Positions 26,453 through 35,040 of a DNA stretch of 64,000 nt are shown here, in pieces. Made by a program: the position numbers and the translations under genes. Numbering within the stretch: the stretch's first letter is position 1; each line of letters starts with the position of its first letter. The DNA is taken from contig NZ_OZ246016.1 of NCBI RefSeq assembly GCF_965230735.1, positions 3,348,001 to 3,412,000 of the forward strand, in the 5' to 3' direction. The notes under the pieces are model-generated. The model had not been told where the DNA came from. It made no database searches and was given only the letters and a program-made list of their open reading frames with translations. Source of the stretch: Motiliproteus sp965230735. Lineage in GTDB: Bacteria > Pseudomonadota > Gammaproteobacteria > Pseudomonadales > Balneatricaceae.

Positions 26453-27886
26453 TCAGGGGCTTCCTTGAAGTGAAGTTAATTCGGTTCCAACGGCCAGTTC
26501 AGCTTCCGGGACCGAGCGCTCGAAATCACCGCCGAGTGCCAGGTACAGATCGATTCGATTCTGTAGTTGCTGATTGAGGGCCTGGGTGTAACTGCTGCGA
26601 GCCTCAAAGGCACTGCGCTGGGCTTCGAGCAGGGTGATGTACTGCACCAGTCCAGCCTGGTACTGCTCCGCCGCCAACTGTTCGGCCAGTTGGTACTCGA
26701 CCACACTGATCTGCGACTGCTCGACAACCCGTGTCAGTTGTCGCTCCTGCTGCAACGCCGTTTCTACCTCATCAAAGGCATTGAGCACCGTATCCCGATA
26801 CAAGGCCTCACGCTGTTGAGCCTGGGCCAATGCCCGCGCTTCCAACGCCTCCAGGCGTCCCCCATCAAGCAACGGCTGGCTCAATCCACCCAACAACGAC
26901 CAAACCAGTGAATCTCCCCGGAGCAACCGATCCAGTTGATCGCTGCTGCTACCGTAGGACCCGGTCAGCGAGAAGCTGGGGAAACGATCTTTGTGGCTTC
27001 GATCCAACCGGGCCCAGGCACCCTGAACCCGAAGTTGCGCCGCACGGATATCGTAGCGGCGTTGCAGCAGCTCCGACGGCACCCCGGCCGGTATCGTCTC
27101 GGGCAACGGCGGCAAATCCGGCGTCAAAGCCTGCTGGTTAGCTGGATAGCGCCCCATCAGCAGTTCCAGCTGACGCACCGCGCTACCCAAGGCCTGCTGT
27201 CGGGTCGACAGACGGCTTCGCTCAGCGGCAAGATTGGCACGGGCCAGATGGATATCCAACGCAGCGACCAAGCCGGCCTGATAGCCCTCTTCCAGCACTT
27301 CCAGCCGATCGGCCAGCACCGACACCAACTGCCGGCTCAACTCCACCTGCTGACCGGCTTCAACGCTATTGAACCAGGCCTTGGCGACAGCGGCAGCCAG
27401 CGAGAGCCGCGCAGAACGATAGTCCTGCAGCAGTGCCTGACGATCGATCTCCGCGGCGCGAGCGCTGTCAGACAGTTTATTCCACAGGTCCAGCTCCCAA
27501 CCAAACGTCAGCGTTGCACTGAACTGATTACTATCGTTCGAGCCCGTACCGGAACGGCCCGCCTGGGCACCGGCGGTTAAAGTGGGTTGACGCTCCGCGC
27601 CGGCAATCCGAGCCTGAGCCTCGGCTTCAGCCAGCAACGCCCGGGTATTCTGTAACTGAGGGTTTTGCTGCAGCGCCTGATCGACCAGTTCGGCCAACTT
27701 GGGTGCCTGCAGGCGTTGCAGCCAACCCTGCGGCTGACCCTCAATGTGCTCAACCCGAGATAACCAGTAGTCAGGCGGTTCCGGCGCCTGCAGCTGCCGT
27801 TCCGGCAGCTCAACCCAACTCGCACAACCCGCCAGCAAACCAATGACCCCCAACATCAGATACCTGGCCGGATTCACACAGGCCAT
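26453..27886 (-). CDS. Outer-membrane efflux lipoprotein (NodT/OprM family)
   Basis: A 477-residue TolC-like channel with a lipoprotein signal: a hydrophobic stretch ends in LLAGC, with Cys21 as the acylated residue when translation starts at ATG 27886. An open frame extends upstream to 27967, but the extra 27 residues are polar and would spoil the signal peptide. The body has two OEP repeats rich in Gln, Ala and Leu, including NPQLQNTRALLAEAEAQARI and LAAEQYQAGLVQYITLLEAQ. It should form the outer-membrane duct of this RND pump. It is the first gene of the three-gene operon. Confidence 0.9.
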   Translation of the reverse strand: MACVNPARYLMLGVIGLLAGCASWVELPERQLQAPEPPDYWLSRVEHIEGQPQGWLQRLQAPKLAELVDQALQQNPQLQNTRALLAEAEAQARIAGAERQPTLTAGAQAGRSGTGSNDSNQFSATLTFGWELDLWNKLSDSARAAEIDRQALLQDYRSARLSLAAAVAKAWFNSVEAGQQVELSRQLVSVLADRLEVLEEGYQAGLVAALDIHLARANLAAERSRLSTRQQALGSAVRQLELLMGRYPANQQALTPDLPPLPETIPAGVPSELLQRRYDIRAAQLRVQGAWARLDRSHKDRFPSFSLTGSYGSSSDQLDRLLRGDSLVWSLLGGLSQPLLDGGRLEALEARALAQAQQREALYRDTVLNAFDEVETALQQERQLTRVVEQSQISVVEYQLAEQLAAEQYQAGLVQYITLLEAQRSAFEARSSYTQALNQQLQNRIDLYLALGGDFERSVPEAELAVGTELTSLQGSP

Positions 27887-28099
27887 AGCACCAATGAAGC
27901 GGTTCGATTGTTGATTACTGGGTGCTTCCACGTGCACGCTACACTCCGAAAGGTCGGACTTATGCAAAAAAGCTAATGCTACTGCGTCAAATCAGTCACT
28001 GCAGCCTTATTTACAACCATTTACGTAACTCTACCGGCTTCTCCAGCCTCAGTCTTGTGCCGAAATTAAGAGCACTGCGTTGGTGCTGAGTGCTGCCAA

Positions 28100-28591
28100 T
28101 CATTTTGACTGGCGCAGCAGCCTACGCAGGGATTCCACCCTGCGGCGGTTGGCTCCCAAGTCGCTATAACCTACCCGAGAGCCGGAGCGGATATGCATCA
28201 GGCCGTTTTCCCCGTCCAACCGCAGCTCAACATCATCAATAAATCCGTACAAGGAACTGCGAAACTCGCAACCCAGGTAGCCAGGCCGTTGCACCACTAT
28301 CTTGCCACCCAAGCTCCCAATCTGCTGCGCCGTTAGCCTCAGCACATGCTCCTCGGCCGAGGTCGGGAAAAACTCATCAATAACGAAAGCCTCAACCCGG
28401 TGATCCTGATCCGTACCGGGCTCGCTACTGACACAGTTAGGGCGTGTACCACAGTCAGCCAGCCGCCCCTCGATCAGCCCCGGCAACTGTGCCTGCTGGG
28501 ACTGACGGGCTTTGTAAAAGAAGCTGAGGCTCTGCATGACCAGCAACAGCAGCGCCAGGATAAGTAGTGTCTTGACCATCCGTTTCAACAT
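28100..28591 (-). CDS. DUF1499 family membrane-anchored protein
   Basis: About 163 residues. An N-terminal hydrophobic anchor (TLLILALLLLVMQSL) is followed by the DUF1499 core. CGTRPNCVSSEPGTD opens the core, CEFRSSLYGFIDDVELRLD lies in its middle, and the closing motif is IRSGSRVGYSDLGANRRRVE. The function of the family is unknown. The start is uncertain: ATG 28591, TTG 28588 and ATG 28579 are all possible around one AAGGA, and an in-frame TTG at 28600 overlaps the preceding gene. It follows the TfoX-like gene closely and is probably co-transcribed with it. Confidence 0.82.
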   Translation of the reverse strand: MLKRMVKTLLILALLLLVMQSLSFFYKARQSQQAQLPGLIEGRLADCGTRPNCVSSEPGTDQDHRVEAFVIDEFFPTSAEEHVLRLTAQQIGSLGGKIVVQRPGYLGCEFRSSLYGFIDDVELRLDGENGLMHIRSGSRVGYSDLGANRRRVESLRRLLRQSK

Positions 28592-28596
28592 ATCCT

Positions 28597-28989
28597 TCAA
28601 ACAGTTCGGGATTGCTGCTTCAGCGCGGCAGCTTTGAGTGCCACGTCAAAAGCCCGACTTCCCCACAACCTCATCAACGCCTGCTCTTCAATAACCGACT
28701 CCGGCGCCTGGTAGTAGTTCAATGCACAGGGCTTACCTGCGCGGAAATACCGAAACGGTTCCAACCCCTGCGCCTCATAATCGGCGCGGGTCTGGTCATC
28801 AACCTTCAAATACAGATCCTGGCCATCGACCAAAGCGAACATCAATCCTTGCAGAAAGATACCGTAGCCGCCGAACATCCTTCTTGCCTCAACAGGGCCG
28901 AGAACCTGCATCAAATCCAGCAAGTGAGAGACAAACTCATTCTTTTTTTCGCCATCACCCCGCCTCTGATTTGGGAAACCAAACCACAT
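28597..28989 (-). CDS. TfoX N-terminal-domain protein, start disrupted by an A-run
   Basis: The 130-residue open frame carries a TfoX N-terminal domain. EARRMFGGYGIFLQGLMFAL and LYLKVDDQTR are conserved, followed by FRYFRAGKPCALNYYQAPE. The TfoX/Sxy family includes a competence regulator, but many members with only this domain have no known role. The first 17 residues from 28989 look unnatural. A better start, ATG 28955 with GAGG 7 nt upstream, lies one frame away. It would read MA-K-K and then join the conserved NEFVSHLLDL only if the seven-A run (28943-28949 on the plus strand as T7) had eight. The gene may use slippage, be recently frameshifted, or carry a sequencing error. Confidence 0.72.
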   Translation of the reverse strand: MWFGFPNQRRGDGEKKNEFVSHLLDLMQVLGPVEARRMFGGYGIFLQGLMFALVDGQDLYLKVDDQTRADYEAQGLEPFRYFRAGKPCALNYYQAPESVIEEQALMRLWGSRAFDVALKAAALKQQSRTV

Positions 28990-29092
28990 CCCGAATGGCT
29001 TACCACCTTAATTTTAGGTGATAGGGCCATCTCGATAACTACCCATCGGCGCCACTACTCGTTCGGTTTCATCCTGCAGGCCATGCTCAGGC

Positions 29093-29118
29093 AAAAAAAA
29101 GGCCTGCAACTGCAGGCC
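29093..29118 (-). terminator. Intrinsic terminator downstream of sspB
   Basis: GGCCTGCA (29101-29108) and TGCAGGCC (29111-29118) form an 8-bp stem, followed on the minus strand by eight T. It lies 29 bp after the sspB stop. Confidence 0.88.
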
Positions 29119-29146
29119 GTTTCGATCCAGCGGGAATCTGTCCCGG

Positions 29147-29554
29147 TTACTTCACCACTTTCAGTGATGGCCGGGAGCTTTTTGGCGCCTTGCTATCGGT
29201 AGACGGCGTTGGCGGCGTGCTGGGCGGCTCAGGCTGCGGCGCACCCGGCTCATGACCAAAGCTCATTCCCTGACCGGTCTCTTTGGCGTAGATCGCCATC
29301 ACCGCAACCACCGGAACGTAGACCTGCATCGGCACCCCGCCGAAACGAGCACTGAAGCTGATAGCATCATTGTCGATCAGCAGGTTCTGCACCGCGGTGA
29401 CCGAAATATTCAGCACAATCTGTCCCTCGCTGACATATTCCCTGGGAACATCAACCCCCTGTACACCGGCATCGACGACAATGTAGGGCGTACTCTGGTT
29501 ATCCAGAATCCAATCGTTGAGCGCGCGGATTAGGTAGGGACGGCTTGGGGTCAT
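29147..29554 (-). CDS. sspB: ClpXP protease specificity-enhancing factor SspB
   Basis: A 135-residue adaptor. The N-terminal PSRPYLIRALNDWILDN and the core PYIVVDA, NISVTAVQNL and ISFSARFGG are SspB signatures. A Pro/Ser-rich flexible linker (about 95-127) leads to the C-terminal PSLKVVK, the ClpX-docking tail. It delivers ssrA-tagged peptides and other substrates to ClpXP. It lies after sspA on the same strand, but an intrinsic terminator stands between them, so its dose probably differs from that of SspA. Confidence 0.95.
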   Translation of the reverse strand: MTPSRPYLIRALNDWILDNQSTPYIVVDAGVQGVDVPREYVSEGQIVLNISVTAVQNLLIDNDAISFSARFGGVPMQVYVPVVAVMAIYAKETGQGMSFGHEPGAPQPEPPSTPPTPSTDSKAPKSSRPSLKVVK

Positions 29555-29626
29555 ATTCTCGTGGCTCCTGATTCGATGGTCCTAGAATACACGGATGAGC
29601 ATTACTTCGGCAGTGGCAACTGTATA

Positions 29627-29654
29627 AAAAAAGGGGTGTTTCCACCCCTTTTTT
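29627..29654 (-). terminator. Terminator/attenuator between sspA and sspB
   Basis: GGGGTG (29633-29638) pairs with CACCCC (29643-29648) around a TTTC loop, extended by A6/T6 on either side. It lies 20 bp after the sspA stop and 73 bp before the sspB start. Confidence 0.85.
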
Positions 29655-29674
29655 GGTTCTTGCTTCTCAGTCGC

Positions 29675-30298
29675 TTAGCGCATTTCACGCTCAGTTTCTG
29701 ACAGGCTCTGCTGGAACGCTTCACGCTCAAACAGACGATCCATGTACTGCTCCAGCGGCTTAGCCTGAGCCGGCAGCTCGATGCCCAGCATCGGCAGACG
29801 CCACAACAACGGAGCCAGACAACAATCAACCAGTGTGAACTCTTCGCTCATGAAGTACGGCTTCTCTGAGAAGATCGGCGCGATGGCCACCAGACCGTCA
29901 CGCAGCTCCGCACGGGCACTATCGACCTCATCGGCGTCAACAGAGTTAAGGATTACCTCAACCAGACGACACCAATCCTTCTCAATCCGGTGCATATACA
30001 GACGGCTTTCGGCACGAGCCACCGGATAGACCGGTAACAGCGGCGGGTGCGGGAAACGCTCGTCCAGATACTCCATCATGATGTTCGGCTCGTACAGCAC
30101 CAGCTCACGGTCCACCAGCGTCGGCAGACTCTTGTACGGGTTGATATCAGCCAGTTCCTGAGGCGCGTTGTCCAGGTCAGTATCTTCGATATCAACCGCT
30201 ACACCCTTCTCCGCCAGTACGATGCGGACCCGATGACTGTAATGATCAGCGCCATCAGAGAAAAAGGTCATTGAGGAACGTTTTGCCGTTACACCCAT
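29675..30298 (-). CDS. sspA: Stringent starvation protein A
   Basis: The 207-residue protein has a glutathione-S-transferase fold. The N-terminal thioredoxin-like half holds FFSDGADHYSHRVRIVLAEK and NPYKSLPTLVDRELVLYEPN-type motifs. The all-helical C-terminal half ends in FEREAFQQSLSETEREMR. SspA binds RNA polymerase and adjusts transcription under starvation and acid stress. In SspA proteins the GST active-site residue is lost, and no glutathione chemistry is expected. AAGGTG precedes ATG 30298. The order petABC-sspA-sspB is common in Pseudomonas-type gammaproteobacteria. Confidence 0.95.
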   Translation of the reverse strand: MGVTAKRSSMTFFSDGADHYSHRVRIVLAEKGVAVDIEDTDLDNAPQELADINPYKSLPTLVDRELVLYEPNIMMEYLDERFPHPPLLPVYPVARAESRLYMHRIEKDWCRLVEVILNSVDADEVDSARAELRDGLVAIAPIFSEKPYFMSEEFTLVDCCLAPLLWRLPMLGIELPAQAKPLEQYMDRLFEREAFQQSLSETEREMR

Positions 30299-30336
30299 CT
30301 AGTTCACCTTGCCAAAATTCACGATAGTAAAAACAG

Positions 30337-30368
30337 AAAAACGCGACCCACCTAATCAGCGGGCCGCG
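30337..30368 (-). terminator. Intrinsic terminator downstream of the bc1 operon
   Basis: CGCGACCCAC (30342-30351) and GCGGGCCGCG (30359-30368) form a 10-bp stem, with two G-U pairs in the minus-strand RNA, followed by a short T-run. It lies 40 bp after the cytochrome c1 stop. Confidence 0.72.
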
Positions 30369-30408
30369 TGTGTTCGGAAGGCTGCCGCCAGCGGCAACCG
30401 TTATCCGA

Positions 30409-31140
30409 TCAGTGCTTCTCTCTCCAAGAGCCGCTCTTGACGTCGCGCCAGTATTCTTTCTTCAGCAGATAAGCGAATACAAACAGGATCGCCAGGAAGA
30501 TCAGCACTTTCATGCCAAGCTTGCCGCTGACCATCTTCGACGGCTCACCGATGTAGGACATGAAGTTGGTCAGGTCGTACATGGCTTTGTCGAACTCTTC
30601 CGGGGTCATAGAACCCTGCTCGATCAGCTCGAACTCTTCACAGTTCTCGCCTTTACAGACCTGCACACCCTGCATGCCCTGCAGTACGTTAGGCATACCA
30701 ACGTCCGGGAAGACCTTGTTGTTGACGCCCCACTGTTTGGACTCATCAACGTAGAAGCTCTTCAGATAGGTGTATACCCAAGCATCACCACGCAGACGCG
30801 CTTCCAGGGTCAGGTCGGGCGGCGGCGCACCGAACCAGTTGGCCGCGTCTTCAGCGCTCATGCCGATGGTCATGTGCTCACCGATCTTCTTGTCACCGAC
30901 GATCAGGTTCTCTTCGACGTAGGACTTGTCCATCTCCAGGTCATCAGCGGCACGCTCGTAACGCTGGTACTTGGCAGAGTGACAGCCCATGCAGTTCTCA
31001 ACAAACAGCTTCATGCCGTTTTGCAGAGACTCTTTGTCATCCAGATTTGCTTCGAACGGCAGCAAATCCACCTTTGCACCCGCAGCCATGACGGACATGG
31101 GCAGCAGCGCAATCAGTAGTGCGATAAATTGCTTTTTCAT
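30409..31140 (-). CDS. petC: Cytochrome c1 of the bc1 complex
   Basis: A 243-residue protein: signal peptide (KKQFIALLIALLPMSVMAAG), haem c site CMGCH (50-54), and a C-terminal membrane anchor (LGMKVLIFLAILFVFAYLL) ending in KKEYWRDVKSG. It carries electrons from the Rieske protein to periplasmic cytochrome c. The true start is ATG 31140. A longer open frame to 31380 runs through petB in another frame and is not real. The start overlaps the petB stop (TAATG), so translation is coupled. The sixth haem ligand Met is probably in the later ...DVGMPNVL region. Confidence 0.95.
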   Translation of the reverse strand: MKKQFIALLIALLPMSVMAAGAKVDLLPFEANLDDKESLQNGMKLFVENCMGCHSAKYQRYERAADDLEMDKSYVEENLIVGDKKIGEHMTIGMSAEDAANWFGAPPPDLTLEARLRGDAWVYTYLKSFYVDESKQWGVNNKVFPDVGMPNVLQGMQGVQVCKGENCEEFELIEQGSMTPEEFDKAMYDLTNFMSYIGEPSKMVSGKLGMKVLIFLAILFVFAYLLKKEYWRDVKSGSWREKH

Positions 31141-32399
31141 TAGCCTGTCACCCTTTCCGGTACCGGTTTGGTGGAGTCGATTTTGCTGTACCACGGCATC
31201 GCCAGGAAGAACACGAAGTACAGAGTGGTGGTGATCTGAGCAACCACGGTGCGGCCCGGAGTGGACGGCAGCGCGCCCAGAACACCGAGGATCACGAAGG
31301 ATACCGCGAAGACCACCAGCATGATCTTGCAGATCATACCCTTGTAGCGAATCGACTTGACCGGGCTCTTGTCGAGCCAAGGCAGTACGAACAGGATCGC
31401 GATGGCAGCGCCCATCACAACAACACCCCAGAACTTCGCATCAACACCGAACAGCGGGTAGGTTACCGCACGCAGCATGGCGTAGAACGGTGTGAAGTAC
31501 CAAACCGGGGCGATGTGATCCGGCGTCTTCAGCGCGTTAGCCGGCTCGAAGTTGGGCTTCTCGATGAAGTAGCCACCACCTTCGGGGAAGAAGAACACCA
31601 CGATGCAGAACACGAACAGGAACACGACCACACCGACGATATCCTTAACGGAGTAGTACGGATGGAACGGGATGCCGTCAACCGGAATACCTTTCTCGTC
31701 CTTGTTCTTCTTGATCTCGATACCGTCAGGGTTGTTGGAACCCACTTCGTGCAGCGCCAGGATGTGAAGAACAACCAGAGCCAACAGCACGATCGGCAGT
31801 GCGATTACGTGCAGCGAGAAGAAGCGGTTCAGGGTGATGCCGGAGATCAGGTAGTCACCACGGATCCACTGCTGCAGGTCTTCACCTACGTAGGGGATCG
31901 CGCCGAACAGCGAGATGATAACCTGGGCACCCCAGTAAGACATCTGACCCCAAGGCAGCAGATAGCCCATGAAGGCTTCAGCCATCAGCGCCAGGTAGAT
32001 TGCCATACCGAACAGCCAGATCAGCTCACGCGGGTTACGGTAGGAACCGTACATCAGGCCGCGGAACATGTGCAGGTATACCACCACGAAGAATGCCGAA
32101 GCACCGGTGGAGTGCAGGTAACGCAGCAACCAGCCGTATTCAACATCACGCATGATGTATTCGACCGAGGCAAAAGCGCCTTCGGCGGTCGGGGTGTAGC
32201 TCATGGTCAGCCAGATACCGGTAACGATCTGGTTAACCAGAACCAGCAGTGCCAGTGAGCCAAAGAAGTACCAGAAGTTAAAGTTCTTCGGGGCGTAGTA
32301 TTTGCTCAGGTGGTCTTCCCACATCTGAGTGGCCGGGAAGCGGTCATCGACCCAGCGCATCAGGCCTTTTTCAGCCTTGCTTCGATTTGGATTTCCCAT
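31140..32399 (-). CDS. petB: Cytochrome b of the bc1 complex
   Basis: A 419-residue integral membrane protein with eight expected helices. Two His pairs ligate the b haems (in HSTGASAFFVVVYLHMFRG and FFSLHVIALPIVLLALVVLH). The PEWYF-type Qo motif appears as PVWYFTPFYAML. It oxidises ubiquinol and drives the Q cycle. GAGGGGAC precedes ATG 32399, which overlaps the petA stop. It is the middle gene of petABC, and no sequence feature is unusual for a proteobacterial cytochrome b. Confidence 0.95.
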   Translation of the reverse strand: MGNPNRSKAEKGLMRWVDDRFPATQMWEDHLSKYYAPKNFNFWYFFGSLALLVLVNQIVTGIWLTMSYTPTAEGAFASVEYIMRDVEYGWLLRYLHSTGASAFFVVVYLHMFRGLMYGSYRNPRELIWLFGMAIYLALMAEAFMGYLLPWGQMSYWGAQVIISLFGAIPYVGEDLQQWIRGDYLISGITLNRFFSLHVIALPIVLLALVVLHILALHEVGSNNPDGIEIKKNKDEKGIPVDGIPFHPYYSVKDIVGVVVFLFVFCIVVFFFPEGGGYFIEKPNFEPANALKTPDHIAPVWYFTPFYAMLRAVTYPLFGVDAKFWGVVVMGAAIAILFVLPWLDKSPVKSIRYKGMICKIMLVVFAVSFVILGVLGALPSTPGRTVVAQITTTLYFVFFLAMPWYSKIDSTKPVPERVTG

Positions 32400-33001
32400 T
32401 ATGCAGTCCCCTCAGGATCGATACCGATAACGATGACGTTGTCGCTCTCGTAGGAGTGCGGCGGGATCACCAGGTTGGTCGGGGCAGGTACGCCGGCGTA
32501 AACGCGACCTGACAGGTCAAACTTGGAACCGTGACACGGGCAGAAGAAGCCACCCAGCCAGTCAGCGCCACCCAGGTCTTCCGCACCGATTTCGGGGCGG
32601 TAGGTCGGCGAACAGCCAAGGTGAGTACAGATACCGGTCATTACCATGATCTCAGGCTTCAGAGAGCGCTCAGCAGTCTTGGGAATGTAATCCGGCTGCT
32701 GCGGCTTCTCGGAATTCGGATCAGCGAGCGTATCGTTCAGTTTCTCCAGGTTCGCCAGCGACTCCTCGGTACGGCGGACGATCCAGACTGGCTTACCACG
32801 CCACTCGACGATCATCTGCTGACCCGGCTCCAGCTTGCTGATGTCGGCCTTCGCCGGGGCACCTGCTGCCTTCGCCTTCGCACTGGGATTCCAAGAAGCT
32901 ACGAATGGCACCGCGGCCCCGACAGCACCCACCGCCCCTAGTACGGACGTGGAGGCCAGCAGGAAACGACGGCGTCCATTGTTTTCGCCTTCATTACTCA
33001 T
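32399..33001 (-). CDS. petA: Rieske iron-sulfur subunit of the bc1 complex
   Basis: The 200-residue protein begins with an uncleaved Tat-type anchor (GRRRFLLASTSVLGAVGAVG). The cluster-binding boxes CTHLGC (125-130) and CPCHGS (154-159) hold the 2Fe-2S centre with two Cys and two His. ATG 33001, with GGGAGAG upstream, is preferred to 33016. It is the first gene of petABC, behind the promoter at 33099-33127. The 390 bp between it and rpsI hold that promoter and the rpsI terminator, and otherwise nothing I recognise. Confidence 0.96.
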   Translation of the reverse strand: MSNEGENNGRRRFLLASTSVLGAVGAVGAAVPFVASWNPSAKAKAAGAPAKADISKLEPGQQMIVEWRGKPVWIVRRTEESLANLEKLNDTLADPNSEKPQQPDYIPKTAERSLKPEIMVMTGICTHLGCSPTYRPEIGAEDLGGADWLGGFFCPCHGSKFDLSGRVYAGVPAPTNLVIPPHSYESDNVIVIGIDPEGTA

Positions 33002-33098
33002 CAAGGTCTCTCCCATTGATCAACCATTGTGCAGCGAAGCACTGCCGTCTGGCTGATTAGATTTTTAATCTGTTTTGTCGGTCACAAAAATGGCCGAA

Positions 33099-33127
33099 AT
33101 TTTAAAGAGATTGGCGCTTTCTGACAA
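33099..33127 (-). promoter_or_regulatory. Sigma-70-like promoter of petABC
   Basis: On the minus strand TTGTCA (33122-33127) is followed after exactly 17 bp by TAAAAT (33099-33104), each one base from consensus. It lies about 100 nt upstream of the petA start. Confidence 0.68.
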
Positions 33128-33339
33128 GGTTAGCGCGGTCTTTTTTGCAGTGCGTTATACCAATGATCGCACTCGCTCAACGGCTTAACCGCAGCGGACC
33201 AACGCCCGCGACCGTACCCACCCCGCCTGGTCGGCCCACAAAGACAGCGTTAGGCTCGCTCAAACAGAATACCGAGACCAACCGCAGCAAGGCCTGGCAG
33301 GCAGCGCACAAGCAAACAGCATCGACGCCCATCCAAAAA

Positions 33340-33369
33340 AAAACGCCCGATCTGATGACCGGGCGTTTT
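33340..33369 (-). terminator. Intrinsic terminator downstream of rpsI
   Basis: AAAACGCCCG (33340-33349) and CGGGCGTTTT (33360-33369) form a 10-bp stem with a 10-nt loop, followed on the minus strand by a long T-run (nine A on the plus strand from 33335). It lies 23 bp after the rpsI stop. Confidence 0.92.
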
Positions 33370-33391
33370 CTGTAACCGTATATCCGTGCGA

Positions 33392-33784
33392 TTAACGCTT
33401 GGAGAACTGCGGCTTCTTACGGGCCTTACGCAGACCGACTTTCTTACGCTCAACTTCACGAGCGTCACGGGTAACGTAACCCGCTTTACGCAGAGTCGGA
33501 CGCAGAGTCTCGTCGTACTCCATCAGAGCACGGGTGATGCCGTGACGGATCGCACCGGCCTGACCGAAGCTACCACCACCGGCAACGGTGATGTACAGGT
33601 CAAACTTTTCGACGTTCTCGGTCAGTTCCAGCGGCTGCTTAACGATCATGCGAGCAACCTGACGGCCGAAGTACTGCTCCAGAGAGCGGCCGTTGATTTC
33701 GATGTTACCAGTACCCGGCTTCAGGAAGACACGTGCAGTGGAGGTCTTACGACGACCGGTACCGTAGTATTGAGTAGTAGACAT
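33392..33784 (-). CDS. rpsI: 30S ribosomal protein S9
   Basis: 130 residues, the standard length. TTQYYGTGRRKTSTARVFLK opens the protein, and the basic tail KKVGLRKARKKPQFSKR reaches the P-site tRNA with its final Lys-Arg. GGAAGGCGG precedes ATG 33784. It follows rplM by 13 bp in the universal L13-S9 operon. Confidence 0.98.
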   Translation of the reverse strand: MSTTQYYGTGRRKTSTARVFLKPGTGNIEINGRSLEQYFGRQVARMIVKQPLELTENVEKFDLYITVAGGGSFGQAGAIRHGITRALMEYDETLRPTLRKAGYVTRDAREVERKKVGLRKARKKPQFSKR

Positions 33785-33797
33785 TTATCCGCCTTCC

Positions 33798-34226
33798 TTA
33801 CAGTTTCAGTTCTTGAGGTTGCTGTGCTGCATGGGGATGCTCGCCGCCGGCGTAAACCTTCAGTTTGGAGAACATCGCACGACCCAGCGGCCCCTTGGGC
33901 AGCATACCCTTAACGGCGGACTCGATTACGCGCTGCGGCGCCTTGTCGATCTGCTTCTCGAAGGAGATGGACTTCAGGCCACCGATGTAACCGGTGTGGT
34001 GGTGGTACATCTTGTCAGTGGCTTTCTTACCAGTGACGTGTACCTTCTCAGCATTAACGACAACGATGTAGTCGCCAGTGTCAACGTGAGGAGTGTACTC
34101 GGGCTTGTGCTTGCCGCGCAGACGACGGGCGATCTCGGTGGCCAGACGACCCAGAGTCTTACCTTCTGCGTCAACAACAAACCACTCGCGCTTAACTTCA
34201 GCGGGCTTAGTGCTAACTGTATACAT
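33798..34226 (-). CDS. rplM: 50S ribosomal protein L13
   Basis: 142 residues, the same as in E. coli. It starts at ATG 34226 (MYTVSTKPAEVKREWFVVDA). Other signatures are LGRLATEIARRLRGKHKPEY and the C-terminal AVKGMLPKGPLGRAMFSKLKVY. An upstream in-frame start at 34304 would add 26 unconserved residues and is rejected. It binds 23S rRNA early in 50S assembly. It is the first gene of rplM-rpsI. Confidence 0.98.
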   Translation of the reverse strand: MYTVSTKPAEVKREWFVVDAEGKTLGRLATEIARRLRGKHKPEYTPHVDTGDYIVVVNAEKVHVTGKKATDKMYHHHTGYIGGLKSISFEKQIDKAPQRVIESAVKGMLPKGPLGRAMFSKLKVYAGGEHPHAAQQPQELKL

Positions 34227-34417
34227 GAGTTTTGCCTTTTCTTCCCCGAACCTTAAAGATTCGGCGTTTCCTATAGTTATTGGTTGCCACACCGTAAACC
34301 ACATTCTGACGGTGGCTATCGGCCTGTTGTGACAACTTACTTACTGGTTAAAACCGCGGCGGGCAAATCGGCCTGCCAAAAACGGACGGCGCATTATAGA
34401 GTAGTTACCAGAAGAAG

Positions 34418-34461
34418 CAAACCCCGAAAACACGACCAAAACGGCCTGCCGTCGGGGTTTG
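34418..34461 (-). terminator. Long hairpin downstream of the hemerythrin gene, possible terminator
   Basis: CAAACCCCGA (34418-34427) and TCGGGGTTTG (34452-34461) are exact inverted repeats around a 24-nt loop. There is a small inner hairpin followed by TTTT on the minus strand. It lies between the hemerythrin stop and the rplM promoter region. Confidence 0.5.
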
Positions 34462-34488
34462 TTAAGGAACGAGCTTAATGCGCAGAAA

Positions 34489-35040
34489 TCAGCGTTGATT
34501 CAGGAACTGACCCAGATCCGCGTCGGTCTTCTTGATGTGGTTGTTAAGCCAGTCACGCAGGTAGATGGCCAGCTCTTCGGCCGAGCTGGAGCCGTAGTTA
34601 AGCGCCACATCCGCCACCTTATCGCGCATTTCCTGATGCTGACGCTTATGCTCCACGCTGTCGGGATACTCGTGCGCGTCCATCTCCTTCTCTTCACGGG
34701 CGAAGTGCTCGTTGGTGTAATCAACCAGCTCTTTCAACGCCGCCTGCTCGAAGGCCTCGCCTTTCTGGTACACCGCCGCGGTGTAGAAGGCGTCCAGCAG
34801 CTCGAACAGTCGCTTATGGTCATCGTCGATCTCAGCGATACCCACACTCAGGCTATCATCCCAGCGAATCCGCTTGGATTCCGTTACCCGCTGCTGCAGG
34901 TAGGCGCAAGCGACTATCAGAATAACACTGAACCAGGGCAGCGGATGTGCAAAGCCCATCAGCACAAAGCCGATCACAGCAAAAGTCACCAGCACAAGCA
35001 TCGACAAGGCCAGCAGCGTGCTTTGCAGTTTCGGGGACAT
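34489..35040 (-). CDS. Membrane-anchored bacteriohemerythrin
   Basis: A 183-residue protein. Two N-terminal membrane helices (about 10-50) precede a hemerythrin domain that starts at IRWDDSLSVGIAEIDDDH. The di-iron ligands are present: His in IDDDHKRLF, His and Glu in EHFAREEKEM, two His in EHKRQHQ, and His and Asp in NHIKKTD. Such proteins bind O2 and may carry, store or sense it at the membrane. ATG 35040, with AGGAG upstream, is preferred to 35100. It lies between zapE and rplM, on the same strand as both, with no obvious functional link. Confidence 0.9.
   Translation of the reverse strand: MSPKLQSTLLALSMLVLVTFAVIGFVLMGFAHPLPWFSVILIVACAYLQQRVTESKRIRWDDSLSVGIAEIDDDHKRLFELLDAFYTAAVYQKGEAFEQAALKELVDYTNEHFAREEKEMDAHEYPDSVEHKRQHQEMRDKVADVALNYGSSSAEELAIYLRDWLNNHIKKTDADLGQFLNQR

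Noticed and set aside
31141..31380. 80-residue N-terminal extension of cytochrome c1
   Set aside because: It runs through petB in another frame, and the signal peptide begins exactly at ATG 31140, which overlaps the petB stop.
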